From: Pseudomonas serbica
Lineage (GTDB): Bacteria > Pseudomonadota > Gammaproteobacteria > Pseudomonadales > Pseudomonadaceae
NCBI RefSeq assembly: GCF_028823535.1
Contig: NZ_JAQIYM010000090.1
Coordinates: forward strand, 124,001-188,000
DNA length: 64,000 nucleotides
Direction of reading: 5' to 3'
Shown here: piece by piece, positions 27,078 through 35,352 of the stretch
Layout: each line of letters begins with the position of its first letter
Position numbering within the stretch: position 1 is the first letter of the stretch
Translations under genes and position numbers: made by a program
The notes under the pieces: generated by a model
What the model was told of the DNA's origin: nothing
Databases searched by the model: none
The model's input: only the letters and a program-made list of their open reading frames with translations

Positions 27078-27728
27078 CTACATATCAAACGAGCTGGTCA
27101 GACCAGGCTCGATGCTGGTCAATTCAGCGCTTATGTTTGACCTAGCTTTATCCTCCCAGGCCGTAACGGTCGTCGAGTGTGAGTACAGCTTAGGCATCGC
27201 CAGAAATGATTGCAGCACCTTGGTACGTCCTGCTCGGAAGGCCTCTTCGGGAACCCACTGGTACTCCTGTCGTATAGCCCTTGTGTAGGCCGCGTAGCTG
27301 GCAGAATCAAGCGCCAGAACCGAGAGATCGATGTCGACCACGAGCCCTGCGTCATCCGCTTCACAGGCAGCCGTGTGGGCCGTGGCGATAATGAGTCTTC
27401 TGACCTCTGAAACCCATTTTCCTAAACCAGCAGCCAGCAGATAGCTTTCGGCAAGGTCAGCACTTTTGGCTTCGTTGTCGGTGCCACGCGGGTCATAGAC
27501 TACATCGTGTAGCCAGAGGGAAAACTCAACGAGGTCAGGACGCTCTGCAAGGCCCTTCAGGGTGTCGAAGTGTTTCAAAGCCGCAAGGATGTGGCTGGTG
27601 TTGTGGTATCGGCGGTGTGGCTCGCTATAGAGCCTGACGAGCTCATTGAAACTGCCCTGCGGAGCTTTTGCTCCCAAAGAAGACCAAAGCTCATTCCAGC
27701 GCCGCTCTTCTAACTGGCTTACATTCAT
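27078..27728 (-). CDS. HD-superfamily metal-dependent phosphohydrolase, 216 aa
   Basis: YSEPHRRYHNTSHI near residue 32 and LWLHDVVYDPRGTDNE near residue 72 give the H...HD arrangement of the predicted HD phosphohydrolases of COG4339 type. A later D (VVDIDLSVL) completes the metal site. Members are thought to cleave nucleotides or phosphodiesters; the substrate is unknown. Length is usual for the family. Confidence 0.85.
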   Translation of the reverse strand: MNVSQLEERRWNELWSSLGAKAPQGSFNELVRLYSEPHRRYHNTSHILAALKHFDTLKGLAERPDLVEFSLWLHDVVYDPRGTDNEAKSADLAESYLLAAGLGKWVSEVRRLIIATAHTAACEADDAGLVVDIDLSVLALDSASYAAYTRAIRQEYQWVPEEAFRAGRTKVLQSFLAMPKLYSHSTTVTAWEDKARSNISAELTSIEPGLTSSFDM

Positions 27729-27969
27729 CGATGCACCTCACATTGAATCTCCAGTATAAGTGAGGTTCAAGGCCGGTATGGCAACAGATTCGGTTTTCGG
27801 CGCTTAATTGCAGCGGTCGCGGGGAGGGCAGCACTCACTGAATCTGTTGCTGCACCACGTACACGACTAAGCGGGCTGAGCCGAGCAGGCTGCCAAGGCA
27901 GCAGAGGACGACCATACAGATCTAATCGCTCCTCGCTCGGCACCTTTGGATTCCATTGCTGGCTTATCT

Positions 27970-27998
27970 CATTTGATATAGTATTCAAATATCAAATG
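27970..27998. promoter_or_regulatory. Operator palindrome of the Xre-RES operon
   Basis: CATTTGATAT (27970-27979) and ATATCAAATG (27989-27998) form a perfect 10-bp inverted repeat ending 12 bases before the antitoxin start. It overlaps TATAGT, a possible -10 box. In type II toxin-antitoxin systems the antitoxin binds such a site and represses its own operon. Confidence 0.75.
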
Positions 27999-28009
27999 GA
28001 GGTTTCGCC

Positions 28010-28459
28010 ATGCAGACGCAACTTAAAGACTACGAACCCAATCCAGTGACCAACAACGACATCTGGCAAGCCCTGGGTCTACCGTCTCGTGGCCCAAAAC
28101 TGTATCAGGCGATACACGATGGCTTGCCATACGCCGTTTATGATCGCATTGCCTCCGTGTTGATGCTCGATAAGAAGACCCTGGGCCTGCACGCCAACAT
28201 CGCGCCGGCCACACTGGCTCGTCGTTCTAAAGCAGGCAAATTCTCAGCTGAAGAAAGCGACCGGCTGTACGCCTTTGCCGAGGTCTTTCACGCTGCCCAG
28301 GTTCTGTTTGAAGGCGACATCGATGCCACCAGGAAATGGATGGTGACACCGGTAAGAGGCCTGGGCGGTAAGGCGCCGGTGAGCATGCTGGCCACCAGGG
28401 TAGAAACCCAGGCCGTGCTCTCTCTGATTGGCCGCCTTGAGCATGGGGTTGTCGTTTGA
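28010..28459 (+). CDS. xre: Xre/MbcA/ParS-type antitoxin of a RES toxin, 149 aa
   Basis: The length, the N-terminal HTH region (NNDIWQALGLPSRGPKLYQA) and the C-terminal segment (FEGDIDATRKWMVTPVRGLG, ending near VLSLIGRLEHGV) match Xre antitoxins with a DUF2384-type toxin-binding domain. GGAGG precedes the ATG. It neutralises and, with the toxin, represses the operon through the palindrome just upstream. The stop overlaps the toxin start. Confidence 0.88.
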   Translation: MQTQLKDYEPNPVTNNDIWQALGLPSRGPKLYQAIHDGLPYAVYDRIASVLMLDKKTLGLHANIAPATLARRSKAGKFSAEESDRLYAFAEVFHAAQVLFEGDIDATRKWMVTPVRGLGGKAPVSMLATRVETQAVLSLIGRLEHGVVV

Positions 28460-28935
28460 GCGATATCAAAGCGTACCGAATCGTAAAGAAACGCTGGGCA
28501 AACTCGGCTTTTGATGGCGAAGGCGCCAATTTGTACGGGGGGCGTTGGAACAGCAAAGGAATCTCTTGCGTTTACGTTGCCGACACCCCGTCACTGGCTG
28601 TGCTGGAGGTGCTCGTTCACTTGACCAGCAATGATGTGATGCAATCCTACGCGATGTACGAGATCGAGCTGCCAGCTGACCTAGTTTTGCGAGCAAAAGA
28701 TAAAAGCCTGCCTGCGAATTGGAGAGCGGAGCCGGCGCCGCAGGAAACGGCTAGCTTCGGTGATGAATGGATTGAGTCGGGTGTCAGTTTGGCCCTGGCC
28801 GTTCCGAGTGTGATCGTGCCGATGTCCTGGAACTATCTCATGAATATCAACCACCCGGCCTTCGCCGCCGTCGTGACGAAAGCCAAGCCGGTGGAATTCA
28901 AGTTTGATCAACGGCTGTTGCCTCGGCCATCCTAA
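28456..28935 (+). CDS. res: RES-domain NAD-consuming toxin, 159 aa
   Basis: TTG start overlapping the antitoxin stop. The RES domain spans the protein: AYRIVKKRWANSAFDGEGA with the key Arg, NLYGGRWNSKG with the second Arg, VYVADTPSLAVLEVLVH with the conserved Tyr and Glu, and a C-terminal SWNYLMNINHP. RES toxins of this group (ParT, MbcT, Res) degrade NAD or modify targets with it. Complete and probably functional. Confidence 0.88.
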   Translation: MSDIKAYRIVKKRWANSAFDGEGANLYGGRWNSKGISCVYVADTPSLAVLEVLVHLTSNDVMQSYAMYEIELPADLVLRAKDKSLPANWRAEPAPQETASFGDEWIESGVSLALAVPSVIVPMSWNYLMNINHPAFAAVVTKAKPVEFKFDQRLLPRPS

Positions 28936-28977
28936 CGGGAACCGGTAGGCTTGCAGCTGCACCATAGGGATTTTTAG

Positions 28978-29601
28978 ATGAGCAAGAATAAGCTTACCGA
29001 GACCAGCAAGTTCCTCAGTTACGTGCTGCGCCACTCGCCTGAGGCGGTAGGCCTTAGCCTGGACAGTGAGGGCTGGGTTTCTATCGATGCGTTGATTGCC
29101 GGCGCCGTGAAGGACGGCAGAGCACTGGACGTTGAACTGCTGCGAACTGTCGTCGACGGCAACGACAAGAAACGGTTTTCAATCTCCGAGGACGGCTTGC
29201 GCATTCGAGCCGCTCAGGGCCATTCGACACCCACAGTGAAACTTGATCATGTGGAGAAGACGCCGCCTGCCGTGCTGTACCACGGCACCGCAAGACGTTT
29301 CATGGAGTCCATTCGGGCGCAGGGTCTATTACCTGGATCACGTCATCATGTGCACCTCTCTGAATCAAGGCAGACCGCCACTTCGGTGGGTAAGCGCTAT
29401 GGGTTCCCGGTGACCCTGGAAGTTAATGCTCAGGACATGCACAGCGAAGGCGCGAAGTTTTATCAGGCCGACAATGGTGTCTGGTTAACGGACAGCGTTC
29501 CCACAAAATACCTTGTCGAGCCAGTCCCGGAAATGGGCGATGCACAGAGAAAATTGTTCCACGACGGCATCAATCTCTTAGGCGAACCGGGCCGTAAATG
29601 A
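28978..29601 (+). CDS. kptA: RNA 2'-phosphotransferase, Tpt1/KptA family, 207 aa
   Basis: The enzyme moves a 2'-phosphate from RNA to NAD, releasing nicotinamide. The catalytic quartet is visible: R18-H19 in YVLRHSP, R66 (KKRF) region, H82 (AAQGHS), and the HGT motif at 102-104 with R122 (PGSRHHVHLS). A C-terminal tail of about 30 residues extends past the usual end. It begins 42 bp after the RES toxin and is probably in the same transcript. In bacteria without tRNA splicing its role is unclear; repair or defence are candidates. Confidence 0.9.
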   Translation: MSKNKLTETSKFLSYVLRHSPEAVGLSLDSEGWVSIDALIAGAVKDGRALDVELLRTVVDGNDKKRFSISEDGLRIRAAQGHSTPTVKLDHVEKTPPAVLYHGTARRFMESIRAQGLLPGSRHHVHLSESRQTATSVGKRYGFPVTLEVNAQDMHSEGAKFYQADNGVWLTDSVPTKYLVEPVPEMGDAQRKLFHDGINLLGEPGRK

Positions 29602-29658
29602 GACAATACATGCTATTAAGTCCTTGCTCGGACTAGCGCCTCGGGGAGCCCAAGGAAC

Positions 29659-30660
29659 ATGCAGCGGAACGTATTAAGACTGCCGGTAAACCAATATGGC
29701 CGGGATTTTGTTGTGGGTGATATCCACTTCAAAACGACCGATCTTTACAAGGCACTCAAGGCCGTTGGATTCGACCCGTCAGTGGATCGACTCGTTGGGG
29801 TCGGCGACGTGATTGACCGTGGCCCAGGCGTTCTCGACGGGCTTAAGCTGCTCGGGGAACCCTGGTTCACCACCGTGGCCGGCAACCACGAAGACATGCT
29901 GATCAATGCCTACCGTAAAAATCCGGAAGCCCGGTACAGCGCACATGGCGCCGGATGGTGGGCGACCATCGACGACAGCTCCAAAGGAATGATCATCGAC
30001 AAGTTGGCCAGTCTGCCGACGGTTATCGAAATCCAGTCAGCCCGAGGTCTGGTCGGTGTCGTTCATGCGGATGTGCCTGAGGGTATGCAGTGGAGCGAAT
30101 TCGTCACCAGGATTGATGACCCGCAAATCAAACACGTCGCGCAATGGAGCATGCAGCGAGTCTCGAAACACAATCGAGAGGGTGTACCGGGCATATGGCG
30201 TGTGTGTACCGGCCACACGTGGATTCCACGGCCTCTGAGGCTGGGCAACTTCCTGGCGCTGGATTGCTCGAGCGGCGGAGAGGGCCCGCTGGTGCTGTAC
30301 TGCGTGCAAGACGACACTATTTACATGGAAGGCCGGCCCGTTTCCTTGAGCAGCGCTGAGGTAGTCACAGAGCAGCTGCAGCAGCTTGAGCATACCCTGG
30401 CCGACCTGAAGACCATGACGCATGCCAACAAGCTGATCGAAACGCAGGGGCTTAGCGTTGAAGCTGACGCCCTGGTCAAGCAAATCAATTCCGGTTGGCT
30501 CAACCTGCGGGAAGACATTTCCGAGCCGCAGCGCCTCATCAACGCGCTTCACGGACTCAGTCTGACGCCAGCTGATCGCAAAGCGGCCAAGCTTGAGCAG
30601 ATCTGCGCCAGCTTCCCGGATACGCAAATCAAGCAGTTGCTTCAGCGCCTGTTCGGTTAA
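29659..30660 (+). CDS. PPP-type metallophosphoesterase with helical extension, 333 aa
   Basis: Motifs GDIHF (for GDxHG), GVGDVIDRGP and VAGNHEDM in the first 90 residues, and later VHADVPEGM and CTGHTW, match bacterial Ser/Thr phosphatase-like enzymes such as PrpA/PrpB. Dinucleoside polyphosphates or phosphoproteins are possible substrates. About 110 residues after the catalytic domain form a helical extension not found in PrpA. It follows kptA by 57 bp. Confidence 0.85.
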   Translation: MQRNVLRLPVNQYGRDFVVGDIHFKTTDLYKALKAVGFDPSVDRLVGVGDVIDRGPGVLDGLKLLGEPWFTTVAGNHEDMLINAYRKNPEARYSAHGAGWWATIDDSSKGMIIDKLASLPTVIEIQSARGLVGVVHADVPEGMQWSEFVTRIDDPQIKHVAQWSMQRVSKHNREGVPGIWRVCTGHTWIPRPLRLGNFLALDCSSGGEGPLVLYCVQDDTIYMEGRPVSLSSAEVVTEQLQQLEHTLADLKTMTHANKLIETQGLSVEADALVKQINSGWLNLREDISEPQRLINALHGLSLTPADRKAAKLEQICASFPDTQIKQLLQRLFG

Positions 30661-30679
30661 AATAAAAAGGTTGTTACCA

Positions 30680-30883
30680 ATGGAAAAGCTGAGCAGCAAC
30701 CCTCCACTTTTAGGCAAGGGTGGATTTCCACCAACTCGAGCATCTACCGATGCCTGGATGCGCCGCCTACAGGTTCACTTCGATGCCGGTGGAGAAATCA
30801 CTGATGACGGATATCCAACCCGTCAGCACGACGTGGTTATGGAAAAGTTGAGTCATGGCTTTTGGCGAACGGGTAGACCATAG
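30680..30883 (+). CDS. Small hypothetical protein, 67 aa
   Basis: ATG at 30680, 19 bp after the phosphoesterase stop, with AAAAAGG upstream. The peptide contains MRRLQVHFDAGGEITDDGYPT, which reads as a natural folded segment. The frame is open upstream of the ATG, but that part overlaps the preceding gene. Unrecognised; likely the last gene of the Xre-RES-kptA run. Confidence 0.5.
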   Translation: MEKLSSNPPLLGKGGFPPTRASTDAWMRRLQVHFDAGGEITDDGYPTRQHDVVMEKLSHGFWRTGRP

Positions 30884-31038
30884 CGTCTGTTCGGCTGAAA
30901 TCGGCAATCATCCAGAGACATTGCTGCTGCCGGGCGATACCGCGCTCTAAGCCGGCTGAGAAACAGTGCACTTTCTTTGACCCCAACCGTCCAAGCCTTT
31001 GAGAGCACACCATTCCTACAGGTGTGCTGGAGGCCGTT

Positions 31039-31314
31039 GTGTATGAGGTGCACCTTGATCAGTTCGTACTGCAGTGCGAAATAACCTTCATCGAGGACGT
31101 TCAGCCCTCACCTGGCATCGACACCAGCGACTGGGATGCTTACGGGTACCGCGAGATGGAATTTCGGGTGGTGTCAGGCCAGGTCTATGATGAGAACGGG
31201 GTGGCCAGCGATGCAGGCCGCAATGCCTGCGCTGCCCTGGCCGAGAAATACGCTGAGCTCATCGAGCAGCAGTTGTGGCGCCTGATTGAAACTGAGCGCC
31301 AGGATGTGGCCTGA
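31039..31314 (+). CDS. Small acidic hypothetical protein, 91 aa
   Basis: GTG at 31039 is favoured because GGAGG lies five bases upstream. Beta-rich N-terminus (YEVHLDQFVLQCEITFIED), helical C-terminus. Unrecognised. A GC-rich hairpin follows. Confidence 0.6.
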   Translation: MYEVHLDQFVLQCEITFIEDVQPSPGIDTSDWDAYGYREMEFRVVSGQVYDENGVASDAGRNACAALAEKYAELIEQQLWRLIETERQDVA

Positions 31315-31339
31315 TTTTGGTGGCTGATGCGCCAACACT

Positions 31340-31371
31340 AGCCCGACCCAGCATTTAGGCCAAGTCGGGCT
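31340..31371. terminator. Hairpin between convergent genes
   Basis: AGCCCGAC (31340-31347) pairs with GTCGGGCT (31364-31371). It lies between the plus-strand gene ending at 31314 and the minus-strand gene ending at 31388. There is no clear U-tract. Confidence 0.5.
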
Positions 31372-31387
31372 GAGTAAAATTCAGGCG

Positions 31388-32335
31388 CTACCGGAAGGCG
31401 CTTCGATACTCAGCTGGAAGAGGATCAGAGGCTGCCCAGTCAAGTAAGCAGTAAGGCAAATAAGGTGTGCTGAAACACTTTGCCAATGCCTTGTGCAGCC
31501 GGTCAGTCAGATGCCCCTCATGATCATCGTCGCGTCTTTCATGTGCTGGATTAAAGAAGAACTCAGGGTTTGCCGCCCTGACGCCCAATCTCATTCTTGC
31601 TTGCTGCGACCACAGGATTCCATCTTCCGCATCGTGTGACTCCACCACGATTGGAATCAAGACCGGTGGCGGGGCATGCCGCCGCTCAGTGAGCTGGTGA
31701 AGTGGGGCCCATTTGCCCCTAATATCAATGATGGAAGATGGCTGCTTTCTGGCCTCTTGGAGAAGTCGCTCAGCAAAGTCACGGCACTTCATCAGTTCAA
31801 GATTATTGGTAGCTTCACGGACGTGGGCAGTGACCTGATCAACTGTGTCATTCGCCAGACGAATCACAACCGGTGAGCCAAAACGAAACTCGTCTGCAAT
31901 AACAGAACGCAGGTACTCAAAATCGACCCGATCATGATTTACGAAGGGTGGCTGGACTTTACCGGCGAGAACACGCTCAAAATTTGGTGCAATCCAGAAG
32001 TTGTAAACCATCCTGAACGGCCCACTGCGCTTAGTGCCGATCTTCGGTTTTTCGTCGCTCGTTACAGCTGAGGACAGTAAGCTGGAAAAACCGCGCCAAC
32101 CTTCAACCGAAGAACCGAGCGATTCCAGCCTTTCAAGGAATATTTCGTCAGAGAGGGCAACCGGTTCAGGGTCACCGGTTAAGCCTTTAACATGAGCAGT
32201 CAATGCAGCGTGGCTACGAAAGCCAAGGGCCAAAGCGAGAGCTTCACTTAGGTGTGACGACGGAATCTTGTACGTGTCTCGTATCTGGTCTTTAAGCAGT
32301 TTGAGATTTGGTGCTGAGAGTTTTAGGTGAGCCAT
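31388..32335 (-). CDS. Hypothetical protein with DUF5623/glyoxalase-associated-like N-terminus, 315 aa
   Basis: The first 60 residues contain SSHLSEALALALGFRSHAAL, a short helical module repeated on many plasmid proteins and similar in pattern to the N-terminus of the divergent gene at 32734. The middle (about residues 105-240) is alpha/beta with VVIRLANDTVDQV. The rest is unrecognised. AAAGGATTTGTC precedes the ATG. Confidence 0.65.
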   Translation of the reverse strand: MAHLKLSAPNLKLLKDQIRDTYKIPSSHLSEALALALGFRSHAALTAHVKGLTGDPEPVALSDEIFLERLESLGSSVEGWRGFSSLLSSAVTSDEKPKIGTKRSGPFRMVYNFWIAPNFERVLAGKVQPPFVNHDRVDFEYLRSVIADEFRFGSPVVIRLANDTVDQVTAHVREATNNLELMKCRDFAERLLQEARKQPSSIIDIRGKWAPLHQLTERRHAPPPVLIPIVVESHDAEDGILWSQQARMRLGVRAANPEFFFNPAHERRDDDHEGHLTDRLHKALAKCFSTPYLPYCLLDWAASDPLPAEYRSAFR

Positions 32336-32733
32336 GACAAATCCTTTAGATCGCGTCCACCGATTACTCGCCGATCACAGGATTGTGTGCGGAGGGTTGT
32401 TGCCAGACTTGCAGAAAAGCTCCCGATTTAACCCGGTGGCAGGTTGGGTTGGGCGAACACGACCAAAAATTTAAGTGTTTTTGGCAGGTTGGTCAACCCT
32501 AAAATCAACAGCGCACCCAGCCTTGCATGGGTAATCGCCATGGACTTGAAATGTTAGTTTTTGCATGGCATATTCATGGGCGTCCTGCAGGGGCATGCTC
32601 ATCCGTTTAAGCAAAGTGGTACCGCCACACCTGCGCTTCACCTCCTATCGCATTAATCACGCAAACAGCCAATTTCGGCCCCTGTGTGCTCGTTAACGGA
32701 TGGCGCTCACCAGGCAGAACCGGAGTTGCTGAT
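32336..32733. promoter_or_regulatory. 398-bp divergent intergenic region
   Basis: It separates two divergent genes that share an N-terminal module. GGTTG...CAACC (32487-32498) is a small inverted repeat, and related GGTTGGG stretches lie just before it, so a shared operator is possible. No coding frame with start and ribosome binding site is seen. Confidence 0.4.
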
Positions 32734-33534
32734 ATGTCTGTTTCCTTTCACACCGTTCGCTCCCTCAATGGTCTAAAGAACCGCGCCAAGACCTTGGCAG
32801 CGGAGCGCTCCCTCGGCCACATGAAATCACTCGACATAGCCGCCCAAGAGCTGGGTTATTCGAGCTACAAGAAGGCTCAGCAGGTTTTGCCTGCCAGCAT
32901 GACGATGATTCGGGTAAAAGTCCGCTGGCATGAACCGCGTTACAACCTCAAGGGGAGCGAAACCCTCGAGTACCCGTTCATTCGGCCATTGGGACAGATG
33001 CTTGCACCAGCAAAAGGTCGCCGGCGCCAGCGGCTTGGGATGTTCGTCATGACTTCGCCAAACGTGCTTGAGGTTATGTATCCAGGGTTCCCTATGACTC
33101 AAGTTGAGGCTCGCCGTAGGGCCTGCCAGACGATTCGTGAGCTGATGTTGATGGAGGCGCTCGACATCACGCCGGCGCCAGCGCGGATCAATGCATGGCC
33201 CACGGAAATTGGTACTGACCGTCATAAATATGAAGTGCGCATGCCAGGAACCGACCACTATAGCGTCTGGGTAACCCAACAAGGGGCGGCTCTGATCGTC
33301 AACGAACCCTATCACGACAACTCTGGCTTGCCGCTTCAAGCCGGCTGGTGCGCCGATAAGGGTTACGACATCGTCACACCGACTTGGCCTGGAATGTGGA
33401 ATCCTGAGATTGGGACGCGGATGTCGATCCTGGCCCGCAAGGATTCAGGGCTCGATCTTCAGGATATGGCCAAGAAGTTGGATAACCTGCCCAATGACTT
33501 TAGCCAGAGCAAATGGCCTGGCCTCAGTCTGTAG
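32734..33534 (+). CDS. DUF5623-like hypothetical protein, 266 aa
   Basis: ATG at 32734 (MSVSFHTVRSLNGLKNRAK) follows CGGAGTTGCT. The N-terminal module SLDIAAQELGYSSYKKAQ is typical of DUF5623-type proteins of proteobacterial mobile elements. The C-terminal 200 residues are beta-rich and include RMPGTDHYSVWVTQQGAAL. Activity unknown. Confidence 0.65.
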   Translation: MSVSFHTVRSLNGLKNRAKTLAAERSLGHMKSLDIAAQELGYSSYKKAQQVLPASMTMIRVKVRWHEPRYNLKGSETLEYPFIRPLGQMLAPAKGRRRQRLGMFVMTSPNVLEVMYPGFPMTQVEARRRACQTIRELMLMEALDITPAPARINAWPTEIGTDRHKYEVRMPGTDHYSVWVTQQGAALIVNEPYHDNSGLPLQAGWCADKGYDIVTPTWPGMWNPEIGTRMSILARKDSGLDLQDMAKKLDNLPNDFSQSKWPGLSL

Positions 33535-33560
33535 CTATCGAAGTAGGCCAAGGATGGCAT

Positions 33561-34337
33561 CTATAGTGCCCGCAGGGCTTTCACCTTGGCCAGGATGGAG
33601 GCCTTGCCGGTATCAATCTTGTCCGCGTCAGTTCTGTTTGAGAGCAAGGCCCGTTCTTTCTTCCCAAGGAAGTAGTGAACTCGCTCTACGCTATTCCCTG
33701 AAGGGTGGGGCAGGCCATTCAACACCTGGGCGGGGTTAACCAGGCCCTTCGCTTCAAGGTAAGTGAAGACCTTCGACACCTCGTCGCCCAACGGTACATA
33801 GATGCAATCCTGGCCGAGTAGTCTGATCTCTTCGACAAGCGCCAGCTCAATCTGTCTGAGCAACGCAGGCTGTTTCACCATGGACGGGCTTCCACTGTAA
33901 TTCTCGCCATCCAGGAAGACCGGGTTGCGCAACGCCGACGTGTAATGGACGAGATTGCTGTAAGCGCCAAACAAGTCCGCACAATTGGTGATTCCCAACA
34001 CCTCATCAAGACCAATATGGTTGAGCATTGCGATCAGGTTTGGGCGCATGTCACCGGAGAAACTGCCAAACTTTTTTGCCTTCTGCTTGGCGACCTCAGC
34101 ACTGTCCCCGTTGAGCATGGATTTGCGCGCTTCCTCCAGGGCATTCAATGCTTGTTGTTTGCCGGGGGTGATTCCACAGATCACCACCTTTGCGTCACGG
34201 TTGATATGGTCGAAGGGGGCGTAAAAGGTCTGGAACCGACCCTCCGTCGACACCAGCAGCTTATTGGACATGGGATTCCCGAAGAACGATGTCTTCGGGT
34301 TGCTGATCAGGTCTTGGTAACGCTCAAATGTGCTCAT
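33561..34337 (-). CDS. Uracil-DNA-glycosylase-fold protein, 258 aa
   Basis: VVICGITPGKQQA near residue 55 corresponds to motif 1 of the UDG superfamily (GxxPG), and LPHPSGNSVERVHYF near the C-terminus to motif 2 (HPSxxN). The catalytic Asp or Asn of classic UDG is not evident in motif 1, so it may excise another base or only bind DNA or nucleotides. AAGGGACTTAAGC precedes the ATG. A repeat array lies just upstream and may control it. Confidence 0.7.
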   Translation of the reverse strand: MSTFERYQDLISNPKTSFFGNPMSNKLLVSTEGRFQTFYAPFDHINRDAKVVICGITPGKQQALNALEEARKSMLNGDSAEVAKQKAKKFGSFSGDMRPNLIAMLNHIGLDEVLGITNCADLFGAYSNLVHYTSALRNPVFLDGENYSGSPSMVKQPALLRQIELALVEEIRLLGQDCIYVPLGDEVSKVFTYLEAKGLVNPAQVLNGLPHPSGNSVERVHYFLGKKERALLSNRTDADKIDTGKASILAKVKALRAL

Positions 34338-34415
34338 GCTTAAGTCCCTTGTTCATGGAAAACCAGAGACTAGCCGAGGGTCTGGGCGATGCCTATACCG
34401 CAAACCCCGAACGCC

Positions 34416-34510
34416 GGGTTTCGCCACACTTTCGCCGCGTTTAGCCATGGATCCCCGTGATTCGCCAGGATTCCCCGCGTTTCGCCATAGCCAGGGCGGG
34501 CATCGCCAGG
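34416..34510. repeat. Five direct repeats, 20-21 bp period (iteron-like)
   Basis: Core units GTTTCGCCA (34418), GTTTAGCCA (34439), GATTCGCCA (34459), GTTTCGCCA (34479) and GCATCGCCA (34499) are spaced 21, 20, 20 and 20 bp apart, with partly conserved CCCCG before the core. The period is not a multiple of three and lies between two minus-strand genes, so it is not a coding repeat. Spacing near two helical turns suits protein binding on one DNA face, as in iterons or operator arrays. Confidence 0.75.
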
Positions 34511-34515
34511 GACAT

Positions 34516-35064
34516 TCAAGCGTCCAGGATTGTCTTTGGCTTTGCGCCGTAGTGCTTTGAATAGATGGCCATCGAAATATCAATCAACGTTGCCTTGTCG
34601 GGCATATTTCCTGCCGACGTGATAAAGCACGCCTGAGCAGTTCTTTGGCCTGCTTGTGTTTCCCAGTCCAGAACGACGACATGTTTCTCGTCATTCGTTT
34701 TGTCATCAACCAATGATTTCCAGCTGTTCTGGCAGCTGGCGAACGACGTCATGGCCAAGGCCATTGGCTCGCCGAGCTCTAATTTTTGGGCAAAATCGTG
34801 TTTCGAGTCGTACTCAGCAATAGCCGACACATAGAGATCCAAGGGGTTCATAAGCCGGACAACCTCAGCAATTTTGCCAGAGCCTGACAGGATGTCCTTG
34901 AGCAGCGGTGTGGTGATATTGAACATGAACCTTGGGCCCGAGATGGCCGAGATCGAATAGAGCCAGAATCCAGTATCCTTGGTGCGAGGTAGGCTACTTA
35001 AATCAGACCAGTCTGCGGCCTGGAGCCTCGATAAAATCTGTGAAGGCTGTTTTTCGATTGCCAT
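34516..35064 (-). CDS. Hypothetical protein, 182 aa
   Basis: Unrecognised soluble protein beginning MAIEKQPSQILSRLQ. Alpha/beta with two internal cysteines. It lies upstream of the repeat array and divergent from the Fic gene. Confidence 0.7.
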   Translation of the reverse strand: MAIEKQPSQILSRLQAADWSDLSSLPRTKDTGFWLYSISAISGPRFMFNITTPLLKDILSGSGKIAEVVRLMNPLDLYVSAIAEYDSKHDFAQKLELGEPMALAMTSFASCQNSWKSLVDDKTNDEKHVVVLDWETQAGQRTAQACFITSAGNMPDKATLIDISMAIYSKHYGAKPKTILDA

Positions 35065-35200
35065 GTATCCATTTCCTCAATTTGGAGTCCAAGCGTGGCG
35101 CTGGGATCACCTTGCCTAAACGTTTTGCAGTCGCCCAATCAGCTTTCAACTGCGCCGAAGAGAGGATAGCCGTTTGTGAGAAGGTTATCTGAAAAAATAA

Positions 35201-35296
35201 GTGAAAATAAATGTGTAGTAAAGATGGAGGTTAAACTCAACAAAGGCCTATAAATCGGCGCATTCAGGCAGATAATATTTGAAAATAAATGTGTAG
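35201..35296. repeat. Pair of 17-bp direct repeats upstream of fic
   Basis: TGAAAATAAATGTGTAG occurs at 35201-35217 and again, identical, at 35280-35296, 79 bp apart start to start, in an AT-rich divergent promoter region. The second copy ends about 57 bp before the Fic start. Likely binding sites for a regulator. Confidence 0.65.
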
Positions 35297-35352
35297 ATAG
35301 CGATGCATATCATCTAGAATTGGTGGCATGTTTGATTGCCTGGTTGGCCCGT

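Noticed and set aside
27767..27988. Minus-strand frame of 73 codons divergent from the Xre antitoxin
   Set aside because: Codon choice is fair and the peptide is Pro-rich, but the only start is TTG lying inside the operator palindrome and no ribosome binding site is seen.
34353..34583. Frames of 76 codons on both strands across the repeat array
   Set aside because: The 20-bp period is not a multiple of three and both translations are Trp/Arg/Pro-rich noise.
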